This document shows positions 41,141-50,511 of a stretch of 64,000 nucleotides of DNA, piece after piece. The DNA is from Sporosarcina luteola. Its GTDB lineage: Bacteria; Bacillota; Bacilli; Bacillales_A; Planococcaceae. The notes under the pieces were generated by a model. The model made no database searches. It had not been told where the DNA came from and saw only the letters and a list, made by a program, of their open reading frames with translations. The stretch is taken from the NCBI RefSeq assembly GCF_007991495.1, contig NZ_BJYL01000004.1:1-64000 (forward strand), in the 5' to 3' direction. The first letter of the stretch is position 1. Every line of letters starts with the position of its first letter. A program made the translations under genes and the position numbers.

Positions 41141-41168
41141 AAGAAAAAGGGGAAAAATGCATCCCCTT
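41141..41168 (-). terminator. terminator of ymfF-ymfH-ymfI
   Basis: AAGGGG/CCCCTT (41163-41168 with 41147-41152) has a 10-nt loop and a U-rich tail on the minus strand, 7 bp after the ymfI stop. Confidence 0.75.
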
Positions 41169-41174
41169 ATAAAT

Positions 41175-41903
41175 TCAAATATACCATCCGCCGTTCAACT
41201 TAAGGATTTCACCAGTCATATAATCCGCTTTTCCGCCAATTAGAAAACTTGCAAGATCCGCTACATCTTCCGGTGATCCAGTTTGTTGCAAAGGTATTTG
41301 TTGCATGACCATCTCTTTATCGTCATCCGAAAACCCGCCATTCATGTCTGTGTCTATCCAGCCTGGAGCAATCGCATTGACTCTAGTGCCGGTGTAAGCA
41401 GCCTCTTTTGCATACGCTTTAACGAAAGCATGTTGGGCACCTTTAACGGCTGAATACATCACTTCCCCAGCAGCACCCGTATTCCCCCAAATCGATCCGA
41501 TAAATACGATATACGAAACTGGATGACTTCGCAATTGTGGGGAGATGAGACTTATGAACAAAGCGGGATTTTGCATATGTACCCGCCATAATGCCTCCAT
41601 GTCTGTACAAGACGTATCTGTTAACAATTGCAACATCGGTTGGCCGGATGCAACGATGACAGCCTGGACATGCCCTACTTTTCCCGCAAGTATTTCAGCA
41701 CCATCCGGTTTTGTGAAATCAGATTGAATGGTTTGGAATTCTTTATCTGGATATAAGTTTGATAACTGATTGCGAAGCCTGACTGCCCGTTCTTCATTGT
41801 TATTGTAATGAAGATATAAAGACCAGCCATCAGCTGCAAGTCTTTGGCTGATGGCTTCCCCAATCCCCCCGGAGGCACCGAGGATTACTGCATGGCGCTT
41901 CAT
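41175..41903 (-). CDS. ymfI: SDR reductase YmfI (EF-P 5-aminopentanone reductase family)
   Basis: This 242-residue short-chain dehydrogenase has the cofactor motif ILGASGGIGEAI at residues 7-18, an active-site Tyr/Lys pair in YSAVKGAQHAFVKAYAKE and the preceding Ser in FIGSIWG. In B. subtilis YmfI finishes the modification on Lys32 of elongation factor P. It is last in ymfF-ymfH-ymfI, which supports that assignment over a generic FabG. Confidence 0.88.
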   Translation of the reverse strand: MKRHAVILGASGGIGEAISQRLAADGWSLYLHYNNNEERAVRLRNQLSNLYPDKEFQTIQSDFTKPDGAEILAGKVGHVQAVIVASGQPMLQLLTDTSCTDMEALWRVHMQNPALFISLISPQLRSHPVSYIVFIGSIWGNTGAAGEVMYSAVKGAQHAFVKAYAKEAAYTGTRVNAIAPGWIDTDMNGGFSDDDKEMVMQQIPLQQTGSPEDVADLASFLIGGKADYMTGEILKLNGGWYI

Positions 41904-41905
41904 CG

Positions 41906-43204
41906 TCAGCCTTCTTTCCCCCCTGGAATGATTTCCATAACCGTATGGCTTGCTTCATCAGAAATCGTTGTGAACGCATCTTTCAAATCATCAATTGTCA
42001 GTTTTTCAAGAGTCGGTACCACATCGAACAAATTCATATCATTGAAATTATATTGCATGAATTGGTTGGAAATGAATTCAATGGAGTTCAAAGAACGCAT
42101 GAATTGACCGATTCTGCGTTTTCTGGCACGATTCAAATCCGCCTCCGTCACTGTCCAATTCCCCGCTTGCGATTGTATCGTTTTTCGGATGGCGGCTTCC
42201 AAAGCAGAAGGATTTTCAGTATCCGATTCAACCATCGCAAACCCAAATCCTTTTTCCTGAGTGAAATCATAATTATATGTTTCGTCAATCAAATGATCTT
42301 TGTAAGCTTGCGTGTAAAACTCGGAAGTTCGGCCAAACAGAATATCGAGCACGAGATGGATGGACAGATCTTGCACAAGCATTTCATCGCCTGTTAAATT
42401 TGTACGATTGCATTTCATCCCATAATTAAATTTCGGTCTTTGGACATCCATTTCAAGTACAGTTTTCTTTTTAAATGCTTCAAGCGGCTCTTCAGGAAAG
42501 TCTCGTGAAACTTCCTCGGGTTCGGAAAACTCCTTTCCGTCCTGATCTTTTTTGATGAAAGTCATCATTTCATCGGGATCAACTGCACCGATAACAAAAA
42601 CAGCCATATTTGAAGGATGATAAAATGTTTCATAGCACTCATACAAATGCTCGGCAGTAATTTCCTCTATCGTTTCAACAGTCCCCGCAATATCGATTCT
42701 TACGGGATGCTCTTTGTACAGACTTTCAATCGTACCGAAATAATTCCGCCAATCAGGATTGTCATCGTACATCGTAATCTCCTGGGCGATGATTCCCTTT
42801 TCTTTATCAACTTTCTCTTTTGTAAAATAAGGCTCTTGAACAAAATCCAAAAGTACTTTAGTGTTTTCATAAAGGTTTTCAGTCGTAGAAAACAGGTAAG
42901 AAGTGCGAGTGAAAGATGTGAAGGCGTTCGCGCTTGCACCTAGCATTCCAAACTTCTGGAACACATCGCCTTCCTTTTTATCGAACATTTTATGCTCTAG
43001 GAAGTGTGCGATGCCATCCGGTACTGTGACGAAATCATTTTTCCCTCTCGGAATAAAAGTACGGTCAATTGAACCGTATTTCGTCGTAAAAGTGACATAC
43101 GTTTTAGAAAATCCGCGTTTCGGCAAAATAAACACATTTAGCCCATTATCAAGCCTATCGTGGAATAATGTTTCTTGTAAAGTGTCGAAAACTATTTTCT
43201 CCAT
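41906..43204 (-). CDS. ymfH: M16-family zinc protease YmfH (active-site subunit)
   Basis: This 432-residue pitrilysin-like peptidase has the inverted zinc motif HFLEHKMF (about residues 67-74) and the distal Glu in KGIIAQEITMYDD. It lies 2 bp from the ymfF stop, so the two products may act together as an M16B pair. Its substrate is unknown; other YmfF/YmfH pairs process or degrade peptides. Confidence 0.92.
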   Translation of the reverse strand: MEKIVFDTLQETLFHDRLDNGLNVFILPKRGFSKTYVTFTTKYGSIDRTFIPRGKNDFVTVPDGIAHFLEHKMFDKKEGDVFQKFGMLGASANAFTSFTRTSYLFSTTENLYENTKVLLDFVQEPYFTKEKVDKEKGIIAQEITMYDDNPDWRNYFGTIESLYKEHPVRIDIAGTVETIEEITAEHLYECYETFYHPSNMAVFVIGAVDPDEMMTFIKKDQDGKEFSEPEEVSRDFPEEPLEAFKKKTVLEMDVQRPKFNYGMKCNRTNLTGDEMLVQDLSIHLVLDILFGRTSEFYTQAYKDHLIDETYNYDFTQEKGFGFAMVESDTENPSALEAAIRKTIQSQAGNWTVTEADLNRARKRRIGQFMRSLNSIEFISNQFMQYNFNDMNLFDVVPTLEKLTIDDLKDAFTTISDEASHTVMEIIPGGKEG

Positions 43205-43206
43205 TT

Positions 43207-44472
43207 TTACGCCTCTCTTCCAGATAACAAGTAGATGATTTCCAAATTGATTTGTGATGCCATCTTCTTAATATCTTCAATGGACACCGCTTTCCATTCT
43301 GCAATCAATTTGTCAGCTGTAAAATCTTCATCCAAATATTTGTACTGGTCATACACTTCAATTTGCCCTCTTGCAGAGTCAAAAGCACTACGAATACTAT
43401 TAGATAGCAAAGCGACGGTTTGATCGAGCTCCATATCGTCCACATTGCCGTTCTTCAAGGCGTCTAACTGTTCCCCGATCAATTTGACGGCTTTCTCCTC
43501 AAGTTCAGCGTCGATGCCAGCCATGACATACACTACGCCGTAATACGCAGCATAGGCACTATTGACAGTGTATGCCATGCTTTCCTTTTCACGGACATTC
43601 ATAAATAATTTACTGTGCGCAAACCCGCCCAATATGCCATTCGTCACTTGCATTTTAGGGTAGTCAGGATGGAAGAAAGAAACAGGTGTGCTGTAACCAA
43701 CTTGCAGCTTCCCTTGCTTCATGTCCTGCTTTTCAAAAACTTTTCGGACCTCTTTCACCTTCACGGACTCTACTTCCAACGGCTTGCGTGAAAACTCCCT
43801 TGCCGGGAAATCAAACATTGACTTAATCTTAGCTGTTAATTCCTTCTCATCAATATCTCCGACGATATATATATCGATCGCATCGTTGTTCAACATGTTC
43901 TCATATGTATCGAGAAGCGTCGCACTCGTAATGCTTTGAACTTCCTCTTCTGTTCCATTGGATGATACAGAAGCAGGGTTATTCGGGCGCATCAAATCGA
44001 ACATTCGCTTATGCGCATACCTTGCTTTGTCATCATAGATGGAGCGAATCCGTTCAATGACTGTGTGCTTTTCACGGTTGACGATTGCTTCATCGAATGA
44101 ACCGTTCTTGAAATTCGGTTTGAAAAGGACCGATTGAATCATTTTCAAGGCTTCATCGAAAACGCCGCCTGTCGATAAATATTCATCATTTACACATTCC
44201 ATGTTCAATGAAACGATATGGGTATTGCTACGTTTGCCTGCGTCCATATAAAAAACAGTACCATAAAGCTCATCCAATGCTTTCCGCAATTCGCTCTGTT
44301 TCGGAAAATCGGCGTTAGAATCCTGAAGCACATTAGACAATACGGCGCGGTGCGCGGCCTGTTTATCATCCAGTTCGGCTATCCATTTAAAAGACATTGT
44401 AATTGTTTTGAATTGCTCCGTCTTTCGGATGTATAAATTGACGCCTTTTTGCAGCACAACTTTCTTAAACAT
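43207..44472 (-). CDS. ymfF: M16-family protease-like YmfF (non-catalytic subunit)
   Basis: This 421-residue M16-fold protein has no HxxEH zinc motif where YmfH has one. The equivalent region reads AAHRAVLSNVLQDSN. It keeps the family glycine-rich loop and C-terminal M16 half (LGGFAHSKLFMNVREKESMAYTV). It is first in a compact operon with ymfH and ymfI, so a heterodimer of a structural and a catalytic subunit is likely. Confidence 0.9.
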   Translation of the reverse strand: MFKKVVLQKGVNLYIRKTEQFKTITMSFKWIAELDDKQAAHRAVLSNVLQDSNADFPKQSELRKALDELYGTVFYMDAGKRSNTHIVSLNMECVNDEYLSTGGVFDEALKMIQSVLFKPNFKNGSFDEAIVNREKHTVIERIRSIYDDKARYAHKRMFDLMRPNNPASVSSNGTEEEVQSITSATLLDTYENMLNNDAIDIYIVGDIDEKELTAKIKSMFDFPAREFSRKPLEVESVKVKEVRKVFEKQDMKQGKLQVGYSTPVSFFHPDYPKMQVTNGILGGFAHSKLFMNVREKESMAYTVNSAYAAYYGVVYVMAGIDAELEEKAVKLIGEQLDALKNGNVDDMELDQTVALLSNSIRSAFDSARGQIEVYDQYKYLDEDFTADKLIAEWKAVSIEDIKKMASQINLEIIYLLSGREA

Positions 44473-44585
44473 CTGAACACCTCGTTTTTCCTTTATTATA
44501 CGAATACCTTTCTACACTATACATTCCATATCATCATAATGGCAAAATAAACGCATTCTCTCACTTTTCGGAAGCTGAGAACGGG

Positions 44586-44626
44586 AAAAACCGCTTGAAA
44601 CTCCATTCGAAGGGTTTCAAGCGGTT
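44586..44626 (-). terminator. terminator of nupNOPQ
   Basis: A 13-bp perfect stem (44614-44626 with 44589-44601) is followed on the minus strand by a run of U, about 50 bp after the nupQ stop. Confidence 0.93.
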
Positions 44627-44675
44627 CAGTTACGTCAAGCAGCGGGTGGCAACTGCGACCCTTCGCTTTTGTTAG

Positions 44676-45641
44676 TTATCTACTACCTTTAATATATGGC
44701 TCTCCATTTGCCTTCGGAGCATTCGCTTTTCCGATAAATCCGGCAAGTGCGAGAATCGTTAATACGTAAGGAAGAATATGGAAATAGACAGCAGGTATTT
44801 TTTGAATAAAGTCGATATCTATGGAACTTGCACTAATTGCAAGCGTCTGAGCAAAACCGAAGAATAAGGCTGCGCCCAATGCACCAATCGGATGCCATTT
44901 CCCAAAAATCATCGCAGCCAATGCCATGAAACCTTGGCCATTAATTGTCGCGTGACCGAAATCGCCTGTCATCGTTTGGGAATAGATTGCCCCACCGATA
45001 CCTGCAAGACCACCGGAAATGATAACCGCAGTATATCTGATTTTGGAGACGCTGATTCCCATCGTGTCAGCTGCCATAGGATGTTCCCCTACCGAACGGA
45101 GACGCAGACCGAATGGCGTCTTGTAAATGACGAACCAAGCAACGAAAGCCAGCGCAATCGCCAACACAGAAGTACCGTAAACGGATTTGAAAAACATCGG
45201 ACCAAGAACAGGAATATCTTGCAAGATTGGAATATTGACACGCGGAATTTTTTCTTGAATGAAATCCGTCTGTCCTTTTCCAAACATCATTTTTACTGAA
45301 AACAAAGCAATTGCAATCCCTAACATATTGATTGCTACCCCGGAAACAACTTGGTCAGCCCTGAAAGAGACGGAAGCAACCGCGTGCATGATCGAGAAAA
45401 TCGCAGCGACAAGCATAGCTGCGAGCAGCGAAATCCACGGAGTCCATCCGCCGAAAACATCGACAAACGCGAGGTTGAAGACGATTCCGACAAAAGCTCC
45501 CATTACCATAAGTCCTTCAAGTCCAATATTTACAACACCGGAACGTTCAGAGAATACTCCTCCGATAGCTGTAAAAATGAGAGGGGCGGCATAAGCGATT
45601 GAAGTCGGGATGATAAAATATAGCACTTCCAAAAAGCTCAT
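44676..45641 (-). CDS. nupQ: nucleoside ABC transporter permease NupQ-like
   Basis: This 321-residue permease of the RbsC/BPD family has about eight to ten transmembrane helices, including FTAIGGVFSERSGVVNIGLEG and the cytoplasmic coupling region FGLRLRSVGEHPMAADTMGI. With nupP, nupO and nupN it forms a guanosine/nucleoside importer. Its start is 1 bp from the nupP stop. Confidence 0.93.
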   Translation of the reverse strand: MSFLEVLYFIIPTSIAYAAPLIFTAIGGVFSERSGVVNIGLEGLMVMGAFVGIVFNLAFVDVFGGWTPWISLLAAMLVAAIFSIMHAVASVSFRADQVVSGVAINMLGIAIALFSVKMMFGKGQTDFIQEKIPRVNIPILQDIPVLGPMFFKSVYGTSVLAIALAFVAWFVIYKTPFGLRLRSVGEHPMAADTMGISVSKIRYTAVIISGGLAGIGGAIYSQTMTGDFGHATINGQGFMALAAMIFGKWHPIGALGAALFFGFAQTLAISASSIDIDFIQKIPAVYFHILPYVLTILALAGFIGKANAPKANGEPYIKGSR

Positions 45642-45642
45642 G

Positions 45643-46689
45643 TCATTTCGCCTCCTTTTTCTTATTCAAACGTTGCAATCCTACTCGGATGATATAACCC
45701 GAAGCAACAAAGAAAATGATAAGTGCAACGACAATTGAAACGATTTCAAGTGGAATATTTGCTGCGTTCGGCATATTGTTCGCGCCGTATTTCAACGATC
45801 CAAACAAAGATGCTCCAAAAATGACACCTAATGGAGTGTTCGCACCAAGAAGCGCAACGGCAATTCCGTCAAATCCGATTCCAGTGAATCCGCCTTGAGT
45901 GGTCATGCTGCCAAATGTACCTAGTCCTTCCATCGCACCTGCTAGTCCTGCAAAAGCTCCGGAAATAACCATGGACAGGATAATGTTTTTCTTTACATTC
46001 ATACCGGCATATTGGGAAGCGTTCTCGTTAAAACCGACCGCTTTCAATTCAAAACCGGTTTTTGTTTTTTCAAGAAGGAACCACATAACCGCTACCATAG
46101 CAAGAGCTACAAAAATACCATAGTGAAGCGTGGAATAGTCCGTTAAATTCGAAAGAAAATCGGAACGTAATGATGCCGTCGGTTGAATCTTATCTGTTTT
46201 ATAGCTGCCGCCTGAAACTGTTTTGATTAAAGCGTTAACAACATGAAGGGCAACGTAGTTCATCATAATTGTTACAATGACTTCATGCACCTTAAGCGTC
46301 GCTTTTAAGATCCCAGGAACAAGGCCCCATAGAGCTCCCGCCAAAGCAGCAGCCAAAAGAGTTATTGGCAAATGAATAATCATCGGCAATTCAAATGCCG
46401 CACCAACGTATACAGCAGTAAACCATCCAACCATCAACTGTCCTTCTACACCGATATTGAACAGTCCGGACCGGAATGCAAAAGCAACCGCGAGACCCGC
46501 AAGTATATAAGGGCTAATTTGACGTATTGTTTCACCGATCGCATAACTGTCTCCAAATATCCCATTCCAAAGTGCTATATATCCACTAACAGGATCATAG
46601 CCGCTGAAAAGCATAACAATAGCTCCAACAAGTAACCCAAGTATGATCGAAATGATCGGTACTAAAAGATTGACGACTCTATTTGACAT
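45643..46689 (-). CDS. nupP: nucleoside ABC transporter permease NupP-like
   Basis: This is the second permease subunit, 348 residues, with about nine transmembrane helices, SGLFNIGVEGQLMVGW and the coupling region GFELKAVGFNENASQYAGMN. It overlaps the nupO end by 11 bp. Substrate assignment to nucleosides rests on the BMP-type binding protein in the same operon. Confidence 0.93.
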   Translation of the reverse strand: MSNRVVNLLVPIISIILGLLVGAIVMLFSGYDPVSGYIALWNGIFGDSYAIGETIRQISPYILAGLAVAFAFRSGLFNIGVEGQLMVGWFTAVYVGAAFELPMIIHLPITLLAAALAGALWGLVPGILKATLKVHEVIVTIMMNYVALHVVNALIKTVSGGSYKTDKIQPTASLRSDFLSNLTDYSTLHYGIFVALAMVAVMWFLLEKTKTGFELKAVGFNENASQYAGMNVKKNIILSMVISGAFAGLAGAMEGLGTFGSMTTQGGFTGIGFDGIAVALLGANTPLGVIFGASLFGSLKYGANNMPNAANIPLEIVSIVVALIIFFVASGYIIRVGLQRLNKKKEAK

Positions 46690-48238
46690 CTCGATCTACA
46701 CCTTCTTTCATCGAGGTTTCCTTTGTAGAATGTCCCGCCATCAATAGACCCAATTCCTGTTCAGTCGTTTCGGAAGGAATAACCGTATCGACGATCTGAC
46801 CATCGTGGATGACCGCTATTCGATCGGAAACATTCATAACCTCATCAAGTTCAAAGGATATTAGAAATACTGCTTTTCCATTATCCCGCTGTTCTATGAG
46901 CCGCTTATGAATAAATTCAATAGCTCCTACATCTAAACCCCTCGTTGGCAAAGCAGCAATAAGGAAATCGGGATCACGTGAAACTTCCCGTCCAATGATC
47001 AATTTTTGTTGATTTCCACCGGATAATGCTCGAGCAAGCTCATGCTCTCCTTGCGTACGAACATCATATTCCTCAATAATGCTTTTCGCTTTTTCTGAGA
47101 TGATGCCATAATCCATAATGCCATTTTTAGAATAGGGTTCGTGATAGTATTCTTGCAAAGCAGAATTATAACCGACAGAGAAGTCCAGTACTAGTCCGTG
47201 CTTATGCCTATCTTGCGGAATATGCCCTAGACCGGACTCTGTAATCTGCCTAGGTTTTTTGCCAGTAATGTCTTTTGAATTAATGGTGATTTTACCGCTC
47301 TTCACTTTGCGAAGACCTGCAATCGCTTCAATCAGTTCCGTTTGCCCATTCCCGTCTATACCCGCAAGACCGACGATCTCACCTCTTCGCACTGATAGAT
47401 TCAAACCTTTTACTTTCTCGATCCCTCTATTATCAGTGACGACGAGGTCTTCAACATGCAGTACTTCTTCTTTCGGATTTGCTGGCCCTTTTTCCGTTTT
47501 GAAAGTCACTTGTCTCCCGACCATCAGCGTGGCAAGCTCTTCGGGATTTGTTTCAGACGTTACGACTGTCCCGATGCCTTGGCCTTTTCGAATGACGGTT
47601 ACTCTATCGGATACATCCATGATTTCTTGCAATTTATGTGTGATAAGAATGATTGACTTACCTTCTGTTATTAATTTCTTCATGATGCCAATCAATTCCT
47701 GAATTTCCTGAGGTGTCAAAGAAGCGGTCGGCTCGTCAAAAATAAGAATATTCGCTCCGCGATAGAGCGTTTTCAAAATTTCAACACGTTGCTGCATGCC
47801 GACTGAAATATCCTCTATTTTTGCATAAGGGTCTACATTCAACCCATAAAGCTTAGAAATTTCGGCCACTTTTTTTGCGGCATCTTTAATGTTGACGACC
47901 CCCATCTTTTTCGGCTCACTGCCAAGGATGATGTTTTCGGTAACCGTCAAATTTTCAACGAGCATAAAGTGTTGATGAACCATTCCAATCCCCAAATCAT
48001 TTGCTACATTCGGATTAGAAATATTAACTTTCTTTCCATTGACGCGAATTTCGCCCTCTTCAGGTTGATAAAGACCAAAGAGCACGTTCATCAATGTAGA
48101 TTTCCCTGCGCCATTTTCACCTAGCAGCGCATGGATTTCTCCTTTTGCCAGTTGCAGAGTGATGTTGTCATTCGCACGAAAATTCCCGAATTCCTTCGTA
48201 ATGTTCAACATCTCAATGACATATTCCAATGGATTCAC
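46679..48238 (-). CDS. nupO: nucleoside ABC transporter ATP-binding protein NupO-like
   Basis: This 519-residue protein has two fused ABC domains. The first is complete (Walker A LLGENGAGKSTLMN, signature ISVGMQQRVEILK, Walker B ILIFDEPTASLTP). The second is degenerate at Walker A (AGIDGNGQTELIEA) and keeps LSGGNQQKLIIGRE, but the Walker B region reads FLIAALPTRGLDVG. This layout is normal for the RbsA-like family, where only one site hydrolyses ATP. Confidence 0.94.
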   Translation of the reverse strand: MNPLEYVIEMLNITKEFGNFRANDNITLQLAKGEIHALLGENGAGKSTLMNVLFGLYQPEEGEIRVNGKKVNISNPNVANDLGIGMVHQHFMLVENLTVTENIILGSEPKKMGVVNIKDAAKKVAEISKLYGLNVDPYAKIEDISVGMQQRVEILKTLYRGANILIFDEPTASLTPQEIQELIGIMKKLITEGKSIILITHKLQEIMDVSDRVTVIRKGQGIGTVVTSETNPEELATLMVGRQVTFKTEKGPANPKEEVLHVEDLVVTDNRGIEKVKGLNLSVRRGEIVGLAGIDGNGQTELIEAIAGLRKVKSGKITINSKDITGKKPRQITESGLGHIPQDRHKHGLVLDFSVGYNSALQEYYHEPYSKNGIMDYGIISEKAKSIIEEYDVRTQGEHELARALSGGNQQKLIIGREVSRDPDFLIAALPTRGLDVGAIEFIHKRLIEQRDNGKAVFLISFELDEVMNVSDRIAVIHDGQIVDTVIPSETTEQELGLLMAGHSTKETSMKEGVDRDVK

Positions 48239-48351
48239 TTCCTTGCATTATAATTTCTTCTTTTATATTTGAACAATTAAATTAACACAATAAAAAGTTC
48301 TTAAATAAGAACCTTTTAGTCTATTAATCAAATTTGATATAACCCATTTAA

Positions 48352-48385
48352 ACAACAAAGGCCGGACTACCCGGCCATTGTTGAT
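48352..48385 (-). terminator. partial terminator between nupN and nupO
   Basis: GGCCGG/CCGGCC (48371-48376 with 48360-48365) and flanking CAAC/GTTG pairs are followed on the minus strand by UUUGUUGUUU. It starts about 12 bp after the nupN stop, inside the operon, and would give more binding protein than transporter. Confidence 0.75.
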
Positions 48386-48396
48386 TCATTCACTTA

Positions 48397-49461
48397 TTAA
48401 CGGAATTCTGGTACTTCGATTTCGCCGTCAGCGATTTGTTTAGCGTATTCATCGATTTGCTTCATCACATCTTCAGGAATTGCACCACGCGAATCTGCTA
48501 GAGCTACACCGTCATCATGAAGACCGTAAACTTTTGTTTCACCGCCAGGGAATTTCCCTTCTTGTGCAAGTTTAGAAATATCTTGAACCGCATTGTCAAC
48601 ACGTTTAAGCATTGAAGTCAAAGTAATATTGTCATCACCGACTTGACCTTCGTCATATTGGTCGGAGTCAACACCGATAACCCATACGTTTGCATTTTTA
48701 TCAGCTTGTTTACGTTCTTTAGCTTCAGAGAAGACACCGTTACCTGTTCCGCCAGCTGCGTGGAAGATGATGTCGACGCCTGAAGAATACATACGGCCTG
48801 CTTCAGCTTTACCAAGTTCAGCTTTATCAAATGCGCCAGTGTATTTAACGTCTACTTTAATATCAGGATTTACCGCTGCAACACCTGCAACGAATCCAGC
48901 TTCAAAGCGCTCGATAACCGGGATATCTACACCGCCGACAAAGCCGATTTTATCGGATTCTGTCATCAAAGCAGCTGCAACACCAGCAAGAAATGCACCT
49001 TCTTGCTCTTTGAAAAGAATGTTTGCAACGTTCGGCTGATCTACTTCACCATCGATGATAGCAAAAAGCTTATCTTCTTGTTGACCAGCGATCGTACCGA
49101 TTGCATCTTCCATCATGAATCCAACACCGAATACTAAGTTGAAGTCACGACGAACAAGCGCATTCAAGTTAGGGATGTAGTCTGCTTCGCCTTTCGATTG
49201 AAGGTAAGCGTAACCACCGTCGCCTTCAGACAATTTGTTATCTTCTCCGAATTTCTTGATCCCTTCCCAAGCGGATTGGTTGAAGGATTTATCGTCAATA
49301 CCGCCGACATCCGTGACCATCGCTACTGAAAAGTCTGATTCATTTCCACCTTTAGAAGATGAAGAATCCTTGTCTTTGTCTTTGTCCGTACCACATGCAC
49401 CAAGTAATGTACCTGCTGCTAGAACCAATGATAATGCAAGACCGTATTTACGTTTGCTCAC
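48397..49461 (-). CDS. nupN: BMP-family nucleoside-binding lipoprotein NupN-like
   Basis: This 354-residue extracellular solute-binding protein has a lipoprotein signal peptide (lipobox LLGAC, about residue 23), a charged Asp/Lys/Ser linker, then the basic membrane lipoprotein domain ([52 protein letters not shown]). Members bind purine nucleosides. It is the first gene of nupNOPQ, ~160 bp downstream of a GntR-type regulator gene. Confidence 0.94.
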   Translation of the reverse strand: MSKRKYGLALSLVLAAGTLLGACGTDKDKDKDSSSSKGGNESDFSVAMVTDVGGIDDKSFNQSAWEGIKKFGEDNKLSEGDGGYAYLQSKGEADYIPNLNALVRRDFNLVFGVGFMMEDAIGTIAGQQEDKLFAIIDGEVDQPNVANILFKEQEGAFLAGVAAALMTESDKIGFVGGVDIPVIERFEAGFVAGVAAVNPDIKVDVKYTGAFDKAELGKAEAGRMYSSGVDIIFHAAGGTGNGVFSEAKERKQADKNANVWVIGVDSDQYDEGQVGDDNITLTSMLKRVDNAVQDISKLAQEGKFPGGETKVYGLHDDGVALADSRGAIPEDVMKQIDEYAKQIADGEIEVPEFR

Positions 49462-49501
49462 TGATTGGACCTCCCTGTTTTTTATTTTGGTATAAAAATA
49501 T

Positions 49502-49515
49502 GACGTTATAACGTC
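49502..49515. promoter_or_regulatory. 14-bp palindrome upstream of nupN
   Basis: GACGTTATAACGTC is a perfect palindrome in the 160-bp gap between ymfC and nupN. It could be an operator for the neighbouring GntR regulator, but it does not match the usual GntR half-site exactly. Function is inferred. Confidence 0.4.
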
Positions 49516-49621
49516 TTATAAAGGACATCCGAAAAACGGTAAGCGCATACAGAAAACAGGCATGTTATGCATTTGCATTTATTGCCCGCATTCGTTTAAC
49601 TACCGCTTTCCAAATTGCACC

Positions 49622-50350
49622 TTATACCCTTTTTCGCACAACTTGGAAGCTGAATTTATCAGCCCTGAAATAATTCTTGGAGTAAAGGACCATTTCGCCT
49701 TCCTCACTATAGTGACGCTGTAATAATACAAGGAGAGGAATTTCCACCCCACACCTTAGTATTGATGACGCTTCATCATCATACCCTACAGGTTCAATAT
49801 CCGCCACAGCTTGGACGATTTTTATCTTCCCTGATTTCTCAATCGAGTCAAAAATAGAATCATTTAATAGTGATTCTGCTCCTGTATCAAGATTTTTTGA
49901 GAGTACATGATCGATACAATAGACGACCGGTTCTCCATCAGCAGTTCTTACCCTTTTAATTGTAACAAGACTATCCATTGGATCGCAATCGAATTTCCCA
50001 ATCATTTCATCATTCGGAAGATTCTCATACACTTCCATAAAAATTGTACCGGGCTCCATTCCTGCGTCACAGATCATAGATGAAACACTCGAGAGTTGTT
50101 CAATGCCGGATGAAAATAAAGGACGTGGGTTCACAAAAGTTCCAACACCATGTTTCCGGACAATCACCTTCTCTTCCTCAAGAACACGTAACGCTTCCCG
50201 AAGAGTCGCTCTGCTGACGCCCAAATTGCGGGCTAGTTCAAATTCAGATGGGAATTTTTCATTCTCTTTGAAGACACCGGATTCAATATCCTTTTTCAAC
50301 CGTTCGATCACCTGTACATATAAATGCCTTTGATCGGTCTTCACCACCAT
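49622..50350 (-). CDS. ymfC: GntR/HutC-family transcriptional regulator (YmfC)
   Basis: This 242-residue regulator has an N-terminal winged HTH (VQVIERLKKDIESGVFKENE, FPSEFELARNLGVSRATLRE, residues 11-75) and a C-terminal UTRA ligand domain. Adjacent nupNOPQ genes make control of nucleoside uptake likely, and I believe the B. subtilis counterpart has that role, but this is from memory. The ATG follows a run of G's. It lies 160 bp after spoIIIE on the same strand. Confidence 0.88.
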   Translation of the reverse strand: MVVKTDQRHLYVQVIERLKKDIESGVFKENEKFPSEFELARNLGVSRATLREALRVLEEEKVIVRKHGVGTFVNPRPLFSSGIEQLSSVSSMICDAGMEPGTIFMEVYENLPNDEMIGKFDCDPMDSLVTIKRVRTADGEPVVYCIDHVLSKNLDTGAESLLNDSIFDSIEKSGKIKIVQAVADIEPVGYDDEASSILRCGVEIPLLVLLQRHYSEEGEMVLYSKNYFRADKFSFQVVRKRV

Positions 50351-50511
50351 AATAATCCCCCCCTGCCGATGAGGTTAGACCTCTGACGTACAACATCATT
50401 ACTAATCATCCATACTATATCATTTTCATATTCCAAAATAAATAGTGGATTTTATAAATAATATGATTTTCTATTAAATTCTCTTAAAAAGTACTCCTTT
50501 TGTCATGAAAA

